A DNA stretch of 14,144 nt from an uncultured Collinsella sp. (GCA_938023905.1 CALJCO010000124.1:1-14144); one strand, 5' to 3'. Positions 7,503-14,072 are shown, counted from the first letter of the stretch. Numbers and translations are program-made. The notes: generated by a model from the letters alone, not told the origin.

Positions 7503-7522
7503 GTTGCTAGCAAGGCTAGCAA
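7484..7522. promoter_or_regulatory. Triple GCTAGC operator, likely autoregulation site
   Basis: The 6-bp palindrome GCTAGC occurs at 7484-7489, 7506-7511 and 7515-7520. The last two form an inverted repeat, TTGCTAGC and GCTAGCAA, around a 3-base AAG centre. Ribbon-helix-helix antitoxins commonly repress their own promoter through short palindromes of this kind, and the sites flank the -10 box. Binding by this antitoxin is inferred. Confidence 0.6.
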
Positions 7523-7542
7523 TTGAAGGGAGCGAGATCGAC

Positions 7543-7896
7543 ATGGGTGCTGTTAGCGGCATGGCGCAGGTGAACGTTCGCGTGGATCGCCAGGTCAAGG
7601 ACCATGCGGAGGAAGCGTTGCGGCTTTCGGGCGGGTCACTGCCCGAGCTCATCAAAAAGGTGGTGGCCAAGGTCGCGCAGGGTGGCGGGCAGTGCGAGGA
7701 AGTGCTTGCGGCCGTCGACGACCGGCGGCAGACCGTCGCGCACGATACTCCGTTCGCCGCGTCGTGGGCGGCGGCGGATCAGCTTTACGCGGACCTGGGC
7801 ATCGCTACGTCGCCCGTATCCGACAATCGCGATTGGGACACAATCTATTCCGAAGCCATGGACGAGCGCTATCGCCAAAAGGGGATGATCCTGTGA
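7543..7896 (+). CDS. RelB/DinJ-like antitoxin
   Basis: This 117-residue protein begins with a ribbon-helix-helix domain. Residues 8-17 (AQVNVRVDRQ) form the DNA-contacting strand, and two helices (about 17-30 and 32-46, ending in ELIKKVVAKVAQ) follow in RelB/DinJ style. The C-terminal half, with an acidic and aromatic ending, would wrap the toxin. ATG at 7543 is preferred, with GGGAG 10 bases upstream; a GTG at 7501 overlaps the -10 box and cannot be the start. A second ATG at 7561 sits right before the conserved strand but lacks a ribosome site. The gene overlaps the toxin by four bases (GTGA), the usual coupling for such modules. It should neutralise the toxin and repress the shared promoter. 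Confidence 0.85.
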   Translation: MGAVSGMAQVNVRVDRQVKDHAEEALRLSGGSLPELIKKVVAKVAQGGGQCEEVLAAVDDRRQTVAHDTPFAASWAAADQLYADLGIATSPVSDNRDWDTIYSEAMDERYRQKGMIL

Positions 7897-8408
7897 GCGG
7901 GGCTCCCCTCAAAATAATGGTGGATGCCAACGTATGGGTTGATTCGTTTTGCGTCGACCATGCCGAGTCGCTTGCCGCGCGTGCGTTTATTGGGCAGGCG
8001 ACGGAGGCGGGGGCATTGCTGTTCTTTCCGGTGCATATCGCCAAGGACGTACTGTATGTTGTACAGCACGAACTGAAGCGCAGCGTTCTTGCCAGCGGGG
8101 GAGCGCTCGGCGAGGCTTCTGCCCGCGCGATTGGCGATGCGGCGCTGGCGTTTGTTCGGAACATGACCGAAAACGCCACGGCCGTGGGTGCAGATGCGTC
8201 GGACCTTTGGCTGGCCGACAAATACTTAGCGCTCCATCGCGATTACGAGGACAACTTGGTACTCGCCGCATGCAAACGCGCCCAGGTCGATTACTTGGTG
8301 ACCAACGATCGAAAACTGCTCGAACATGCCGATCTTGCAGCAAAGACACCTCGTCAAATGATGCCGATTCTTGCCTTGGCCGAATGCGGCGGCGCGGCAA
8401 TCGGTTGA
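7893..8408 (+). CDS. PIN-domain toxin, probable ribonuclease
   Basis: The 171-residue product starts with a PIN-domain first strand (KIMVDANVWVD, D11). It later has the motif YEDNLVLAAC (D118, D120) and then TND with D139, near the expected metal-binding acidic residues; E60 may supply another. PIN proteins of toxin-antitoxin modules are metal-dependent RNases that cut tRNA or rRNA. The chosen start is GTG at 7893, which overlaps the antitoxin stop; an internal ATG at 7917 would still keep the first aspartate. The module is an uncommon mix, because the antitoxin looks RelB-like while RelB normally pairs with RelE-fold toxins. The RNA target is unknown. Confidence 0.85.
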   Translation: MSGAPLKIMVDANVWVDSFCVDHAESLAARAFIGQATEAGALLFFPVHIAKDVLYVVQHELKRSVLASGGALGEASARAIGDAALAFVRNMTENATAVGADASDLWLADKYLALHRDYEDNLVLAACKRAQVDYLVTNDRKLLEHADLAAKTPRQMMPILALAECGGAAIG

Positions 8409-8420
8409 CGCGAACTGTTT

Positions 8421-8457
8421 GCGGGCCTCTTGGACGACGATGCGCCAAGGGGCCCGC
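8421..8457. terminator. Hairpin between convergent genes
   Basis: GCGGGCC (8421-8427) pairs with GGCCCGC (8451-8457). After a T/G wobble, CTTGG pairs with CCAAG, giving 13 bp around an 11-base loop. It lies between the PIN-toxin stop and the end of the minus-strand gene. No strong U run follows on either strand, so it may act as a weak bidirectional terminator. Confidence 0.5.
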
Positions 8458-8466
8458 GTCTGCTAT

Positions 8467-8901
8467 TTACAAAAGCTCGGCCTTGATGGCGGGACTTTCT
8501 GCGAGCTGCTCGGCTGCCTTTTCGTCGGAGCTGTCGAGTGCTGCCAGACTGCGGTAGACCCACTCGTTGACCTGGGTGTTCTTGACGCCTGCGGTCTGCA
8601 TAAGGGCGCCTACCTCGCGGATTGCTGCGAACAGATCGGCCTTGGGACCCGCGAGCTCGACCTCGATACCGTGGTAGGCGGCCACGCCGCGGTTCTCACT
8701 CACGTGGTCGATAAAGCCCTCGACGGTCTCAAGCTGCTGGGCGAGAGCCACATCATCGTTAGCGTCCAGCGCGACGAGTGCGTTCGATACCGTGAGGGCG
8801 GGATGTCCGCAGGGGACAAAACCCTCGATGACATCCATAGCTTCGGTAATGGTTGAGCCCAGGCCTGCGAGGGCATCGACGAGTTGCTGCTTGGTATCCA
8901 T
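8467..8901 (-). CDS. Hypothetical acidic helical protein with an internal repeat
   Basis: I do not recognise this 144-residue protein. It has no signal peptide or membrane segment and is rich in Ala, Leu, Glu and Asp, so it is probably cytoplasmic and mostly helical. Two segments look alike: residues 39-58 (containing LVALDANDDVALAQQLE) and 117-134 (containing LAALDSSDEKAAEQLAE). This hints at a duplicated helical unit. The ATG at 8901 has AAAGGA 5 bases upstream, and codon use matches its neighbours, so it is a real gene. It stands alone, convergent with the toxin-antitoxin operon and divergent from ssrA. A possible promoter lies at 8936-8963. Confidence 0.8.
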   Translation of the reverse strand: MDTKQQLVDALAGLGSTITEAMDVIEGFVPCGHPALTVSNALVALDANDDVALAQQLETVEGFIDHVSENRGVAAYHGIEVELAGPKADLFAAIREVGALMQTAGVKNTQVNEWVYRSLAALDSSDEKAAEQLAESPAIKAELL

Positions 8902-8935
8902 AACGGTCCTTTCGACGGGTCAATTTTGCTTGGCG

Positions 8936-8963
8936 AAAATATACGTGACGCGATCGGTAACAA
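8936..8963 (-). promoter_or_regulatory. Possible promoter of the hypothetical gene
   Basis: Read on the minus strand, TTGTTA (8963-8958) is followed after 16 bases by TATTTT (8941-8936). A better-looking TATATT overlaps it but would leave only 14 bases. It lies about 35 bases before the start codon. Moderate match only. Confidence 0.35.
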
Positions 8964-9033
8964 AAGTGCGAAGTGCGGCGCACATTGGGGTCTTCACAGC
9001 TCGTGCATAGAACAGCTGTCCGCTTTCAGAACG

Positions 9034-9042
9034 TGGTAAGAT
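9034..9042 (+). promoter_or_regulatory. Extended -10 promoter of ssrA
   Basis: TGGTAAGAT is an extended -10 element (TG, one base, then TAAGAT), and no convincing -35 is present. It lies about 97 bases before the mature tmRNA 5' end, so the transcript would carry a leader of about 90 bases that is removed by processing. A TTGAAA at 9078 has no matching -10. Confidence 0.45.
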
Positions 9043-9054
9043 AACACTCCACAA

Positions 9055-9116
9055 GCGGGGCTTGCCCCGCATGTTCCTTGAAAAGTCGACGGGCGTTGGG
9101 TGCTCGTACCCAATGC
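9055..9116 (+). promoter_or_regulatory. Two hairpins in the predicted ssrA precursor leader
   Basis: GCGGGG/CCCCGC with loop CTTG (9055-9070) is followed by a 9-bp stem with a 6-base loop (9093-9101 with 9108-9116, one G-T wobble). Both lie between the likely promoter and the mature tmRNA start. They may guide processing by RNase P or other nucleases. Confidence 0.4.
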
Positions 9117-9138
9117 CATCCAGACTTTCCCGACATTC

Positions 9139-9502
9139 GGGGGCGACTGGTTTCGACACGATAGCTCTGAGAGAGGAAGCAAGCCGAGGTCTCCTCGCCT
9201 CGTTAAACAGGGGTACCGTCAAATTGAATTGACAACAACTCTTCTTTTGAGCCTATGGCTCTCGCTGCTTAGTTTATAGCGGCGCGTCAACCCGGTGATT
9301 TCCCCGACACCGGCGCGACGTCATCTTAGGGGAATGCTCCTGCGCACGTAATCGGTATGGCGTGGGCTAAGACCGAACCGGTTAGGACGTCACGAGCGTG
9401 TCGCTGCGCGCAAAGCGTCCGAGACTAAACCAGCGACTGAGCTTGGAGATGCCAATCAGGGGGCTTTCGTGGACCGGAGTTCGATTCTCCGCGCCTCCAC
9501 CA
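9139..9502 (+). ncRNA. ssrA: Transfer-messenger RNA (tmRNA)
   Basis: tmRNA rescues stalled ribosomes and tags unfinished proteins for proteolysis. The 5' end GGGGGCGACTGGTTTCGAC and the 3' end TTCGATTCTCCGCGCCTCC plus encoded ACCA are diagnostic. The acceptor stem GGGGGCG/CGCCTCC has one G-U pair. The tag frame reads GAC AAC AAC TCT TCT TTT GAG CCT ATG GCT CTC GCT GCT TAG (9231-9272), giving DNNSSFEPMALAA with the usual ALAA degron. The exact resume codon (Asp or the following Asn) is uncertain. The 364-base length is typical for a one-piece tmRNA. A strong terminator follows at 9513. Confidence 0.97.
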
Positions 9503-9512
9503 ATAGTTACAG

Positions 9513-9544
9513 GCAGGTAGGTAAACGCACCTACCTGCTTTTTT
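9513..9544 (+). terminator. Intrinsic terminator of ssrA
   Basis: GCAGGTAGGT (9513-9522) and ACCTACCTGC (9529-9538) form a perfect 10-bp stem with loop AAACGC, followed by six T residues (9539-9544). It begins 10 bases after the encoded CCA of the tmRNA. Confidence 0.92.
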
Positions 9545-9559
9545 ATTACTTATAGATAC

Positions 9560-9691
9560 CGCGGAGAATCGAACTCTGTGCAGGGCGCGAGCGTTAAGCA
9601 AACGCGAAGCGTTTGTAGCCCGCGGGCGAGGACGCCAGCAGGCGGCCGAAGCCGGTGCGGATTTGCGAAGCAAATACGCGGATTCTCCGCG
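9560..9691. repeat. 132-bp structured segment bounded by copies of the tmRNA 3' end
   Basis: The left edge, CGCGGAGAATCGAACTC (9560-9576), is an exact 17-base inverted copy of the tmRNA T-arm region (9477-9493). The right edge, GATTCTCCGCGC (9681-9692), is a 12-base direct copy of 9483-9494, so the edges form an 11-bp inverted repeat with each other. Inside are three small hairpins: CAAACGC/GCGTTTG (loop GAA, near 9599-9615), GGC/GCC (loop CGAA, near 9643-9652) and ATTTGC/GCAAAT (loop GAA, 9661-9675). There is also a GCCCGCGGGC palindrome. No ribosome site or credible reading frame is present. It may be an attachment-site relic or a small mobile palindromic element. Confidence 0.6.
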
Positions 9692-9766
9692 CAAAGCTTC
9701 AACCCTATGCAGATGCGATGCCGATCGGACTGCAACCTGCCATGCCCCGCATCAACGTCGCCCCAG

Positions 9767-10000
9767 GCGGAAAATCCATCCCAGAATTCCGGTTCAGACT
9801 GGGATGCGGTTTCCGGATGACGTTTCAAGCGGAAACCGCATCCCGGAATCCTCATTCGGAATGGGATGCAATTTCCAAATGAATGGCTAGCGGAAAGTTC
9901 ATCCCGGAATCCGCGCTCAGAACGGGACACGCTTTCCTAACGGCGGTCCAAGCGGAAAGTCCATCCCGGAATCCCGCCTCAAACTGGGACGCACTTTCCG
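9767..10000. repeat. Four tandem ~62-bp units, each with an internal dyad
   Basis: Units start with GCGGAAA at 9767, 9829, 9890 and 9952, a spacing of 62, 61 and 62 bases. Each continues with CATCCC and GAAT-CC, then about 15 variable bases, then GGGA-GC and TTTCC. GGAAA and CATCCC pair with GGGATG and TTTCC, so each unit can form a stem-loop; pairing is best in units 1 and 2 and weaker in 3 and 4. A decayed piece (CCATCCC then CTGGG) appears near 10037-10051. No ribosome site or conserved frame runs through it. With the segment at 9560-9691, it fills the gene-free 540 bases between the ssrA terminator and the patatin gene. Confidence 0.75.
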
Positions 10001-10086
10001 CTTCACCTGCCGCCTCAAAAAACCTGCGCGCCCTCCATCCCAAAACTGGGTAGAAGAAAGCCAAAACGCAATCGCAGGAGGTCAAC

Positions 10087-10965
10087 ATGACTGCAGAAGA
10101 TAAGGCAAAGAACGCCGGCAAGGTCGCGCTCGTTTTGGAGGGCGGTAGTTTTCGCGGGCAGTTTACCGCAGGCGTGCTCGACGTTCTTATGGAGGCCGGC
10201 GTCGAGATTCCGACTGTCTACGGTGTATCGGCCGGTGCCCTCAACGGCGTCAACTACAAGTCACACCAGATCGGTCGCGTCAATCGCATCAACCTGACCT
10301 TCTGCAATGACAACCGCTACATGGGTGCCGCATCCTTCGCATCCACGGGCTCCATCGTGGGTTACGACTTTATCTTCAACGATATCCAGGACCGCCTGGA
10401 TCCCTTTGACAACGAGGCGTTCGACGCGAGCCCCATCGAGATGTACGCCGTCGCGACGGACATGCTGTTTGGAACCGCTGCCTACCTGCCGGTCAAAAGC
10501 GCCGTGCTCGACCTCGATGCTGTGCGCGCCTCCACCTCGCTGCCGCTGGTGACGCCGCCGGTCGAGATCGACGGGCACAAATACGTCGACGGCGGCGTGG
10601 CCGATTCGGTTCCTATCGAGCATGTGCTCGAGGAGGCGGGCTTCGACCGTGCGGTCGTCATCGTCACCCAGGACCGCTCGTACGAGAAAAAGCCCTACGA
10701 GTTTATGCCTGCCGCGCGCGCCCGCTATGCCGACTACCCCTACCTGCTCGAGGCTATCGAGACGCGCCACGACCGCTATAACCTCCAGCGCATGCACCTG
10801 TGGAAGTATGAGCGCGAGGGCCGCGCGCTGGTCATCGCTCCGCAAAAGCCGGTCGAGGTCGGCCATGTCGAGCACGATCCGGCAAAGCTTTTGGACCTGT
10901 ATATCCAGGGCCGTCAGGAGGCAAAGCGCCTGCTCGCGGAAATCCAAGAGTTCGTTGAGCGCTAG
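10087..10965 (+). CDS. Patatin-like phospholipase
   Basis: This 292-residue predicted lipid acyl hydrolase has all patatin signatures. The glycine-rich oxyanion loop is GGSFRGQ (19-25), the nucleophile elbow is GVSAG with S48, and the second half of the Ser-Asp dyad is DGG with D168. There is no signal peptide or membrane segment, so it probably acts in the cytoplasm or at the inner face of the membrane, like YjjU-type bacterial members. The start is certain, since AGGAGG lies 6 bases before the ATG. It stands alone, between the tandem repeats and the rplM promoter. The substrate is unknown: phospholipid or another ester. Confidence 0.92.
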   Translation: MTAEDKAKNAGKVALVLEGGSFRGQFTAGVLDVLMEAGVEIPTVYGVSAGALNGVNYKSHQIGRVNRINLTFCNDNRYMGAASFASTGSIVGYDFIFNDIQDRLDPFDNEAFDASPIEMYAVATDMLFGTAAYLPVKSAVLDLDAVRASTSLPLVTPPVEIDGHKYVDGGVADSVPIEHVLEEAGFDRAVVIVTQDRSYEKKPYEFMPAARARYADYPYLLEAIETRHDRYNLQRMHLWKYEREGRALVIAPQKPVEVGHVEHDPAKLLDLYIQGRQEAKRLLAEIQEFVER

Positions 10966-11065
10966 CGACGGCGAACCCTCAAAAAATGACAACAGCTAAA
11001 GAGTTGGAAAAATCACGGCTCGTGGATGACATGTGCAGAAACTCTGGTCGGAGCCAAAATGCCTG

Positions 11066-11093
11066 TTGACTCGTACGGCGAGCGGGGTAATAT
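11066..11093 (+). promoter_or_regulatory. Promoter of the rplM-rpsI operon
   Basis: TTGACT (11066-11071) and TAATAT (11088-11093), 16 bases apart, are close to consensus. Transcription would start near 11100, about 60 bases before rplM, exactly where a leader hairpin begins. Confidence 0.72.
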
Positions 11094-11099
11094 GGACGG

Positions 11100-11131
11100 G
11101 TTACTTGCAGAGCCCCGTGAATCTCTGTAAC
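11100..11131 (+). promoter_or_regulatory. Leader hairpin of rplM mRNA
   Basis: GTTA and CAGAG (11100-11103 and 11108-11112, with a 4-base bulge) pair with CTCTG and TAAC (11123-11131) around a 10-base loop. It would sit at the very 5' end of the mRNA. Ribosomal protein operons often have leader structures bound by their own protein, and an L13 leader is known in low-GC Gram-positives. A matching role here is unproven. Confidence 0.4.
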
Positions 11132-11159
11132 AACACGTACTGTACATGGAGGAGTCTAA

Positions 11160-11603
11160 GTGATTTCGAAATCGACTCACTACGCCAAGCAGGGCGAGGT
11201 CCAGCGCAACTGGGTTCTCGTCGACGCCGATGGTGCTGTCCTGGGCCGTCTTGCCACCCAGATCGCAATGATCCTGCGCGGTAAGAACAAGCCCCAGTTC
11301 ACGCCCAACAGCGACTGCGGCGACTTCGTTGTCGTCATCAACGCCGATAAGGTCCAGCTTACCGGTAACAAGGCCGACACGAAGACCTATTATCGCCACA
11401 GCGGCTACAACGGCGGCCTCAAGGCTGAGAGCTTCCGCCAGGCTATGGAGAAGCACCCGGAGAAGGTCATCGAGCGCGCCGTTCGCGGTATGCTGCCCAA
11501 GACCACCCTCGGCCGTGCCCAGATGACCAAGCTTAAGGTCTACGCTGGTGCCGAGCATCCGCATGCTGCCCAGAACCCCACGAAGATTGAGCTGGAGGCT
11601 TAA
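11160..11603 (+). CDS. rplM: 50S ribosomal protein L13
   Basis: The 147-residue protein is full length for bacterial L13. It shows the conserved core, with VLGRLATQIAMILRGKNKP near residues 24-42, then VVINADKVQLTGNK and YYRHSGYNGGLK, and the later RAVRGMLPK segment. L13 is an early-assembling component of the large subunit. The start is GTG at 11160 with GGAGGAG 5 bases upstream. It is followed by rpsI after two bases, the arrangement conserved across bacteria, so the two are one operon. Confidence 0.97.
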   Translation: MISKSTHYAKQGEVQRNWVLVDADGAVLGRLATQIAMILRGKNKPQFTPNSDCGDFVVVINADKVQLTGNKADTKTYYRHSGYNGGLKAESFRQAMEKHPEKVIERAVRGMLPKTTLGRAQMTKLKVYAGAEHPHAAQNPTKIELEA

Positions 11604-11605
11604 AG

Positions 11606-12001
<396 letters not shown>

Positions 12002-12033
12002 GGTTTTATCTCCTTTCGAGATACAATGTACAA

Positions 12034-12075
12034 GCGGGGCCTGCCGATTCCTCGGCGGGTCCCGCTTTTCTTTTT
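12034..12075 (+). terminator. Intrinsic terminator of the rplM-rpsI operon
   Basis: A 14-bp stem (12034-12047 with 12052-12065, two G-T wobbles) with loop TTCC is followed by TTTTCTTTTT. It separates the ribosomal operon from glmM, whose ribosome site begins about 35 bases later; no clear promoter is seen between them. Confidence 0.92.
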
Positions 12076-12124
12076 CGACTAGGGCGGGCGGTTGCATATC
12101 GCCTGCTAGGGAAGGAGCGATCCT

Positions 12125-13462
12125 ATGCCCCAGAACATCTTCGGTACCGACGGCGTCCGTGGCGTCGCCAATGCCGACCTCTCGTGCGACCTCGCGTTTC
12201 GCCTGGGCCGCGCGGCGACCAAGTTCCTTGGTCCGGATATCTGCGTCGGCCGCGACACGCGTCTTTCGGGCACCATGCTCGAGAGTGCTCTGACCGCCGG
12301 TATCATGGCCGAGGGCGGCCGTCCGCACTGCTGCGGCGTTATCCCTACGCCGGCCGTGGCACTGCTCACCGTTCAAAATGAGCTCGACGGCGGCATCGTC
12401 ATCTCCGCTTCGCATAATCCGCCGGAGTTCAACGGCATCAAGTTCTTTAGCCGCAAGGGCATGAAGCTTCCCGATGCTGTCGAGGAAGAGATCAGCGCCT
12501 GGGTCATGTCCGAGGAGGCCATGGCTGCCGACACGCTGCCGACCGGCGCCGGTGTGGGTCACATCATCAAGATGAAAGACGCCCGCAAGGCCTATGTCGA
12601 TCATGCCATCAGCACGCTCGACGGCCTTAAGCTCGATGGCCTGGTTGTTGCCGTCGACTGTGGCCACGGTGCTTCCTGCCAGACCACGCCCGCTGCGCTG
12701 CAGCGCCTGGGCGCCACGGTCCATGCCATCAACACCGATTACTGCGGCACCGACATTAACGTTGAGTGCGGCTCCACTCACCTTGAGCCCCTGCGCGAGC
12801 TCGTGCTGCGCACCCACGCCGATATCGGCCTGGCCCACGACGGCGACGCCGACCGCGTGCTGTTCGTCGACGGCGAGGGCAATGAGATCGACGGTGACTA
12901 CATCCTGGCTATCTGCGGTTCTGACCTCGCCGCCCGCGGCAAGCTCGCCAACTCCGAGATCGTCTCGACCGTCATGTGCAACCTTGGCTTCTCCATCGCT
13001 ATGAAGGAGCAGGGCTTCGAGATGGTTCAGACCGCCGTGGGTGACCGCTACGTTTTGGAGCGCATGCTCGCGGATGGCGCCGTCATCGGCGGCGAACAGT
13101 CCGGCCACATCATCTTCCTGGAGCACAACACCACCGGTGACGGCCTGGTGACGGCTCTGCAGCTGCTGGCCGTGCTCAAGCGCACCGGTCGTACCCTCAC
13201 CGATCTTGCCGGCATCATGAAGAAGTACCCGCAGGTACTCGTCAACGTGCATTCCGACAACAAGGCCGGCCTGGACGATTGCCAGCCCATCTGGGATGCC
13301 GTCGCTGCCGCCGAGAAGGAGCTTGACGGCCGCGGCCGCATTCTGGTGCGCCCGAGCGGTACCGAGCCGCTGGTCCGCGTGATGGCCGAGGCCGAGACGC
13401 ACGAGCTGACCCAGCGCGTTGTCGACGACATCGTCGAGGTTGTCAAGCGCGAACTTCCCTAA
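12125..13462 (+). CDS. glmM: Phosphoglucosamine mutase
   Basis: GlmM converts glucosamine-6-phosphate to glucosamine-1-phosphate on the way to UDP-GlcNAc for peptidoglycan. The 445-residue length is normal. Conserved sites are present: the start FGTDGVRG, the phosphoserine loop ISASHNPP with S96, the magnesium site DGDADR (239-244), the sugar-binding GGEQSGH (322-328) and the phosphate-binding RPSGTEP (409-415). The combination of FGTDGVRG and the ASHNPPEFNGIKFF loop marks it as GlmM and not a phosphomannomutase. An AAGGAG ribosome site precedes the ATG. The gene lies downstream of rplM-rpsI and is followed by a PTS IIA gene after 70 bases. Confidence 0.96.
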   Translation: MPQNIFGTDGVRGVANADLSCDLAFRLGRAATKFLGPDICVGRDTRLSGTMLESALTAGIMAEGGRPHCCGVIPTPAVALLTVQNELDGGIVISASHNPPEFNGIKFFSRKGMKLPDAVEEEISAWVMSEEAMAADTLPTGAGVGHIIKMKDARKAYVDHAISTLDGLKLDGLVVAVDCGHGASCQTTPAALQRLGATVHAINTDYCGTDINVECGSTHLEPLRELVLRTHADIGLAHDGDADRVLFVDGEGNEIDGDYILAICGSDLAARGKLANSEIVSTVMCNLGFSIAMKEQGFEMVQTAVGDRYVLERMLADGAVIGGEQSGHIIFLEHNTTGDGLVTALQLLAVLKRTGRTLTDLAGIMKKYPQVLVNVHSDNKAGLDDCQPIWDAVAAAEKELDGRGRILVRPSGTEPLVRVMAEAETHELTQRVVDDIVEVVKRELP

Positions 13463-13483
13463 TGGTCAAAAACGGGTGCCAAG

Positions 13484-13492
13484 TGGTAAACT
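13484..13492 (+). promoter_or_regulatory. Possible extended -10 promoter before the PTS IIA gene
   Basis: TGGTAAACT is an extended -10 (TG, one base, TAAACT), 18 bases after a poor -35, TGGTCA (13463-13468). Its form closely matches the extended -10 proposed for ssrA at 9034, which makes it somewhat more credible. Read-through from glmM is the alternative. Confidence 0.35.
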
Positions 13493-13532
13493 GTTAAGGT
13501 TATTTGATTGATTGGTATGTCCGAGGGGGAGC

Positions 13533-14030
13533 ATGTTCACTAAAGTCCTAAGGTCTTTTGGTATGCGTGGTCGAGTCCTTACGCTGGATGCTCCCATCTC
13601 GGGCGACGTCATTCCGCTCTCCGAGGTAAACGACCAGACGTTTGCCACCGGCCTTTTGGGCCAGGGCGTGGCGATTCAGCCTACCGGCACGCGTGTGATT
13701 GCGCCGGCAGACGCCAAGGTCGAGGCCATTTTTCCCACGGGTCACGCCGTTGCGCTCAACACGGTCGATGGCCTAGACGTGCTCATCCACGTTGGTTTGG
13801 ACACTGTTCAGCTTGAGGGCAAGCATTTTAGCGTGCATGCACAGGTGGGCGATGTCGTCCATAAGGGTGACGTGCTCATCGAGTTCGATCGCGAGGCAAT
13901 TGCTGCCGAGGGCTACGATGTGACGGTTCCCATCTTGGTGTGCAACTCCGTTGAGTTCTCGAGTATCAAGGGCTCCGTTGGCGTGCATGTCGAAGAGATG
14001 GACCAGCTCATCGTTGCTCGGGAGCGCTAG
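13533..14030 (+). CDS. crr: Glucose-type PTS enzyme IIA (EIIA-Glc)
   Basis: This 165-residue soluble phosphocarrier has the EIIA-Glc fold motifs. TGHAV (H71) and LIHVGLDTVQLEG (H86) carry the two active-site histidines; H86 corresponds to the phosphorylated histidine of E. coli Crr and H71 to its helper. The C-terminal part (GDVVHKGDVLIEFD, then VCNS) is typical. It takes phosphate from HPr and passes it to a membrane IIB/IIC, and in some bacteria it also regulates metabolism. No IIB or IIC gene is next to it, so its transporter lies elsewhere. ATG at 13533 is chosen for its adjacent GAGGGGGAG; a TTG 21 bases earlier has no ribosome site. The symbol follows the stand-alone form; a ptsG-derived IIA is possible. 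Confidence 0.9.
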   Translation: MFTKVLRSFGMRGRVLTLDAPISGDVIPLSEVNDQTFATGLLGQGVAIQPTGTRVIAPADAKVEAIFPTGHAVALNTVDGLDVLIHVGLDTVQLEGKHFSVHAQVGDVVHKGDVLIEFDREAIAAEGYDVTVPILVCNSVEFSSIKGSVGVHVEEMDQLIVARER

Positions 14031-14072
14031 CAAGTGCACGTGGCCATTAGCCTACAATTCAAACACGTTTAT

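Noticed and set aside
7501..7542. Earlier GTG start for the antitoxin
   Set aside because: It overlaps the -10 box and lies before the expected transcription start; the ATG at 7543 has a ribosome site.
9425..9694. Minus-strand frame with a WWRRGESNSGP-like product over the tmRNA 3' end
   Set aside because: This peptide is a well-known false translation of the complement of tRNA and tmRNA 3' ends; the region is ssrA and non-coding repeats.
9578..9890. Short plus-strand open frames across the repeat region
   Set aside because: No ribosome sites, and several overlapping frames are equally open; the 61- and 62-base periods would shift frame from unit to unit, so the repeat is not coding.
9767..10000. 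A CRISPR array with 23-base repeats and about 38-base spacers
   Set aside because: The supposed spacers share GGGA and TTTCC blocks that pair with the repeat, the repeat itself is degenerate, and no cas gene is in the window.
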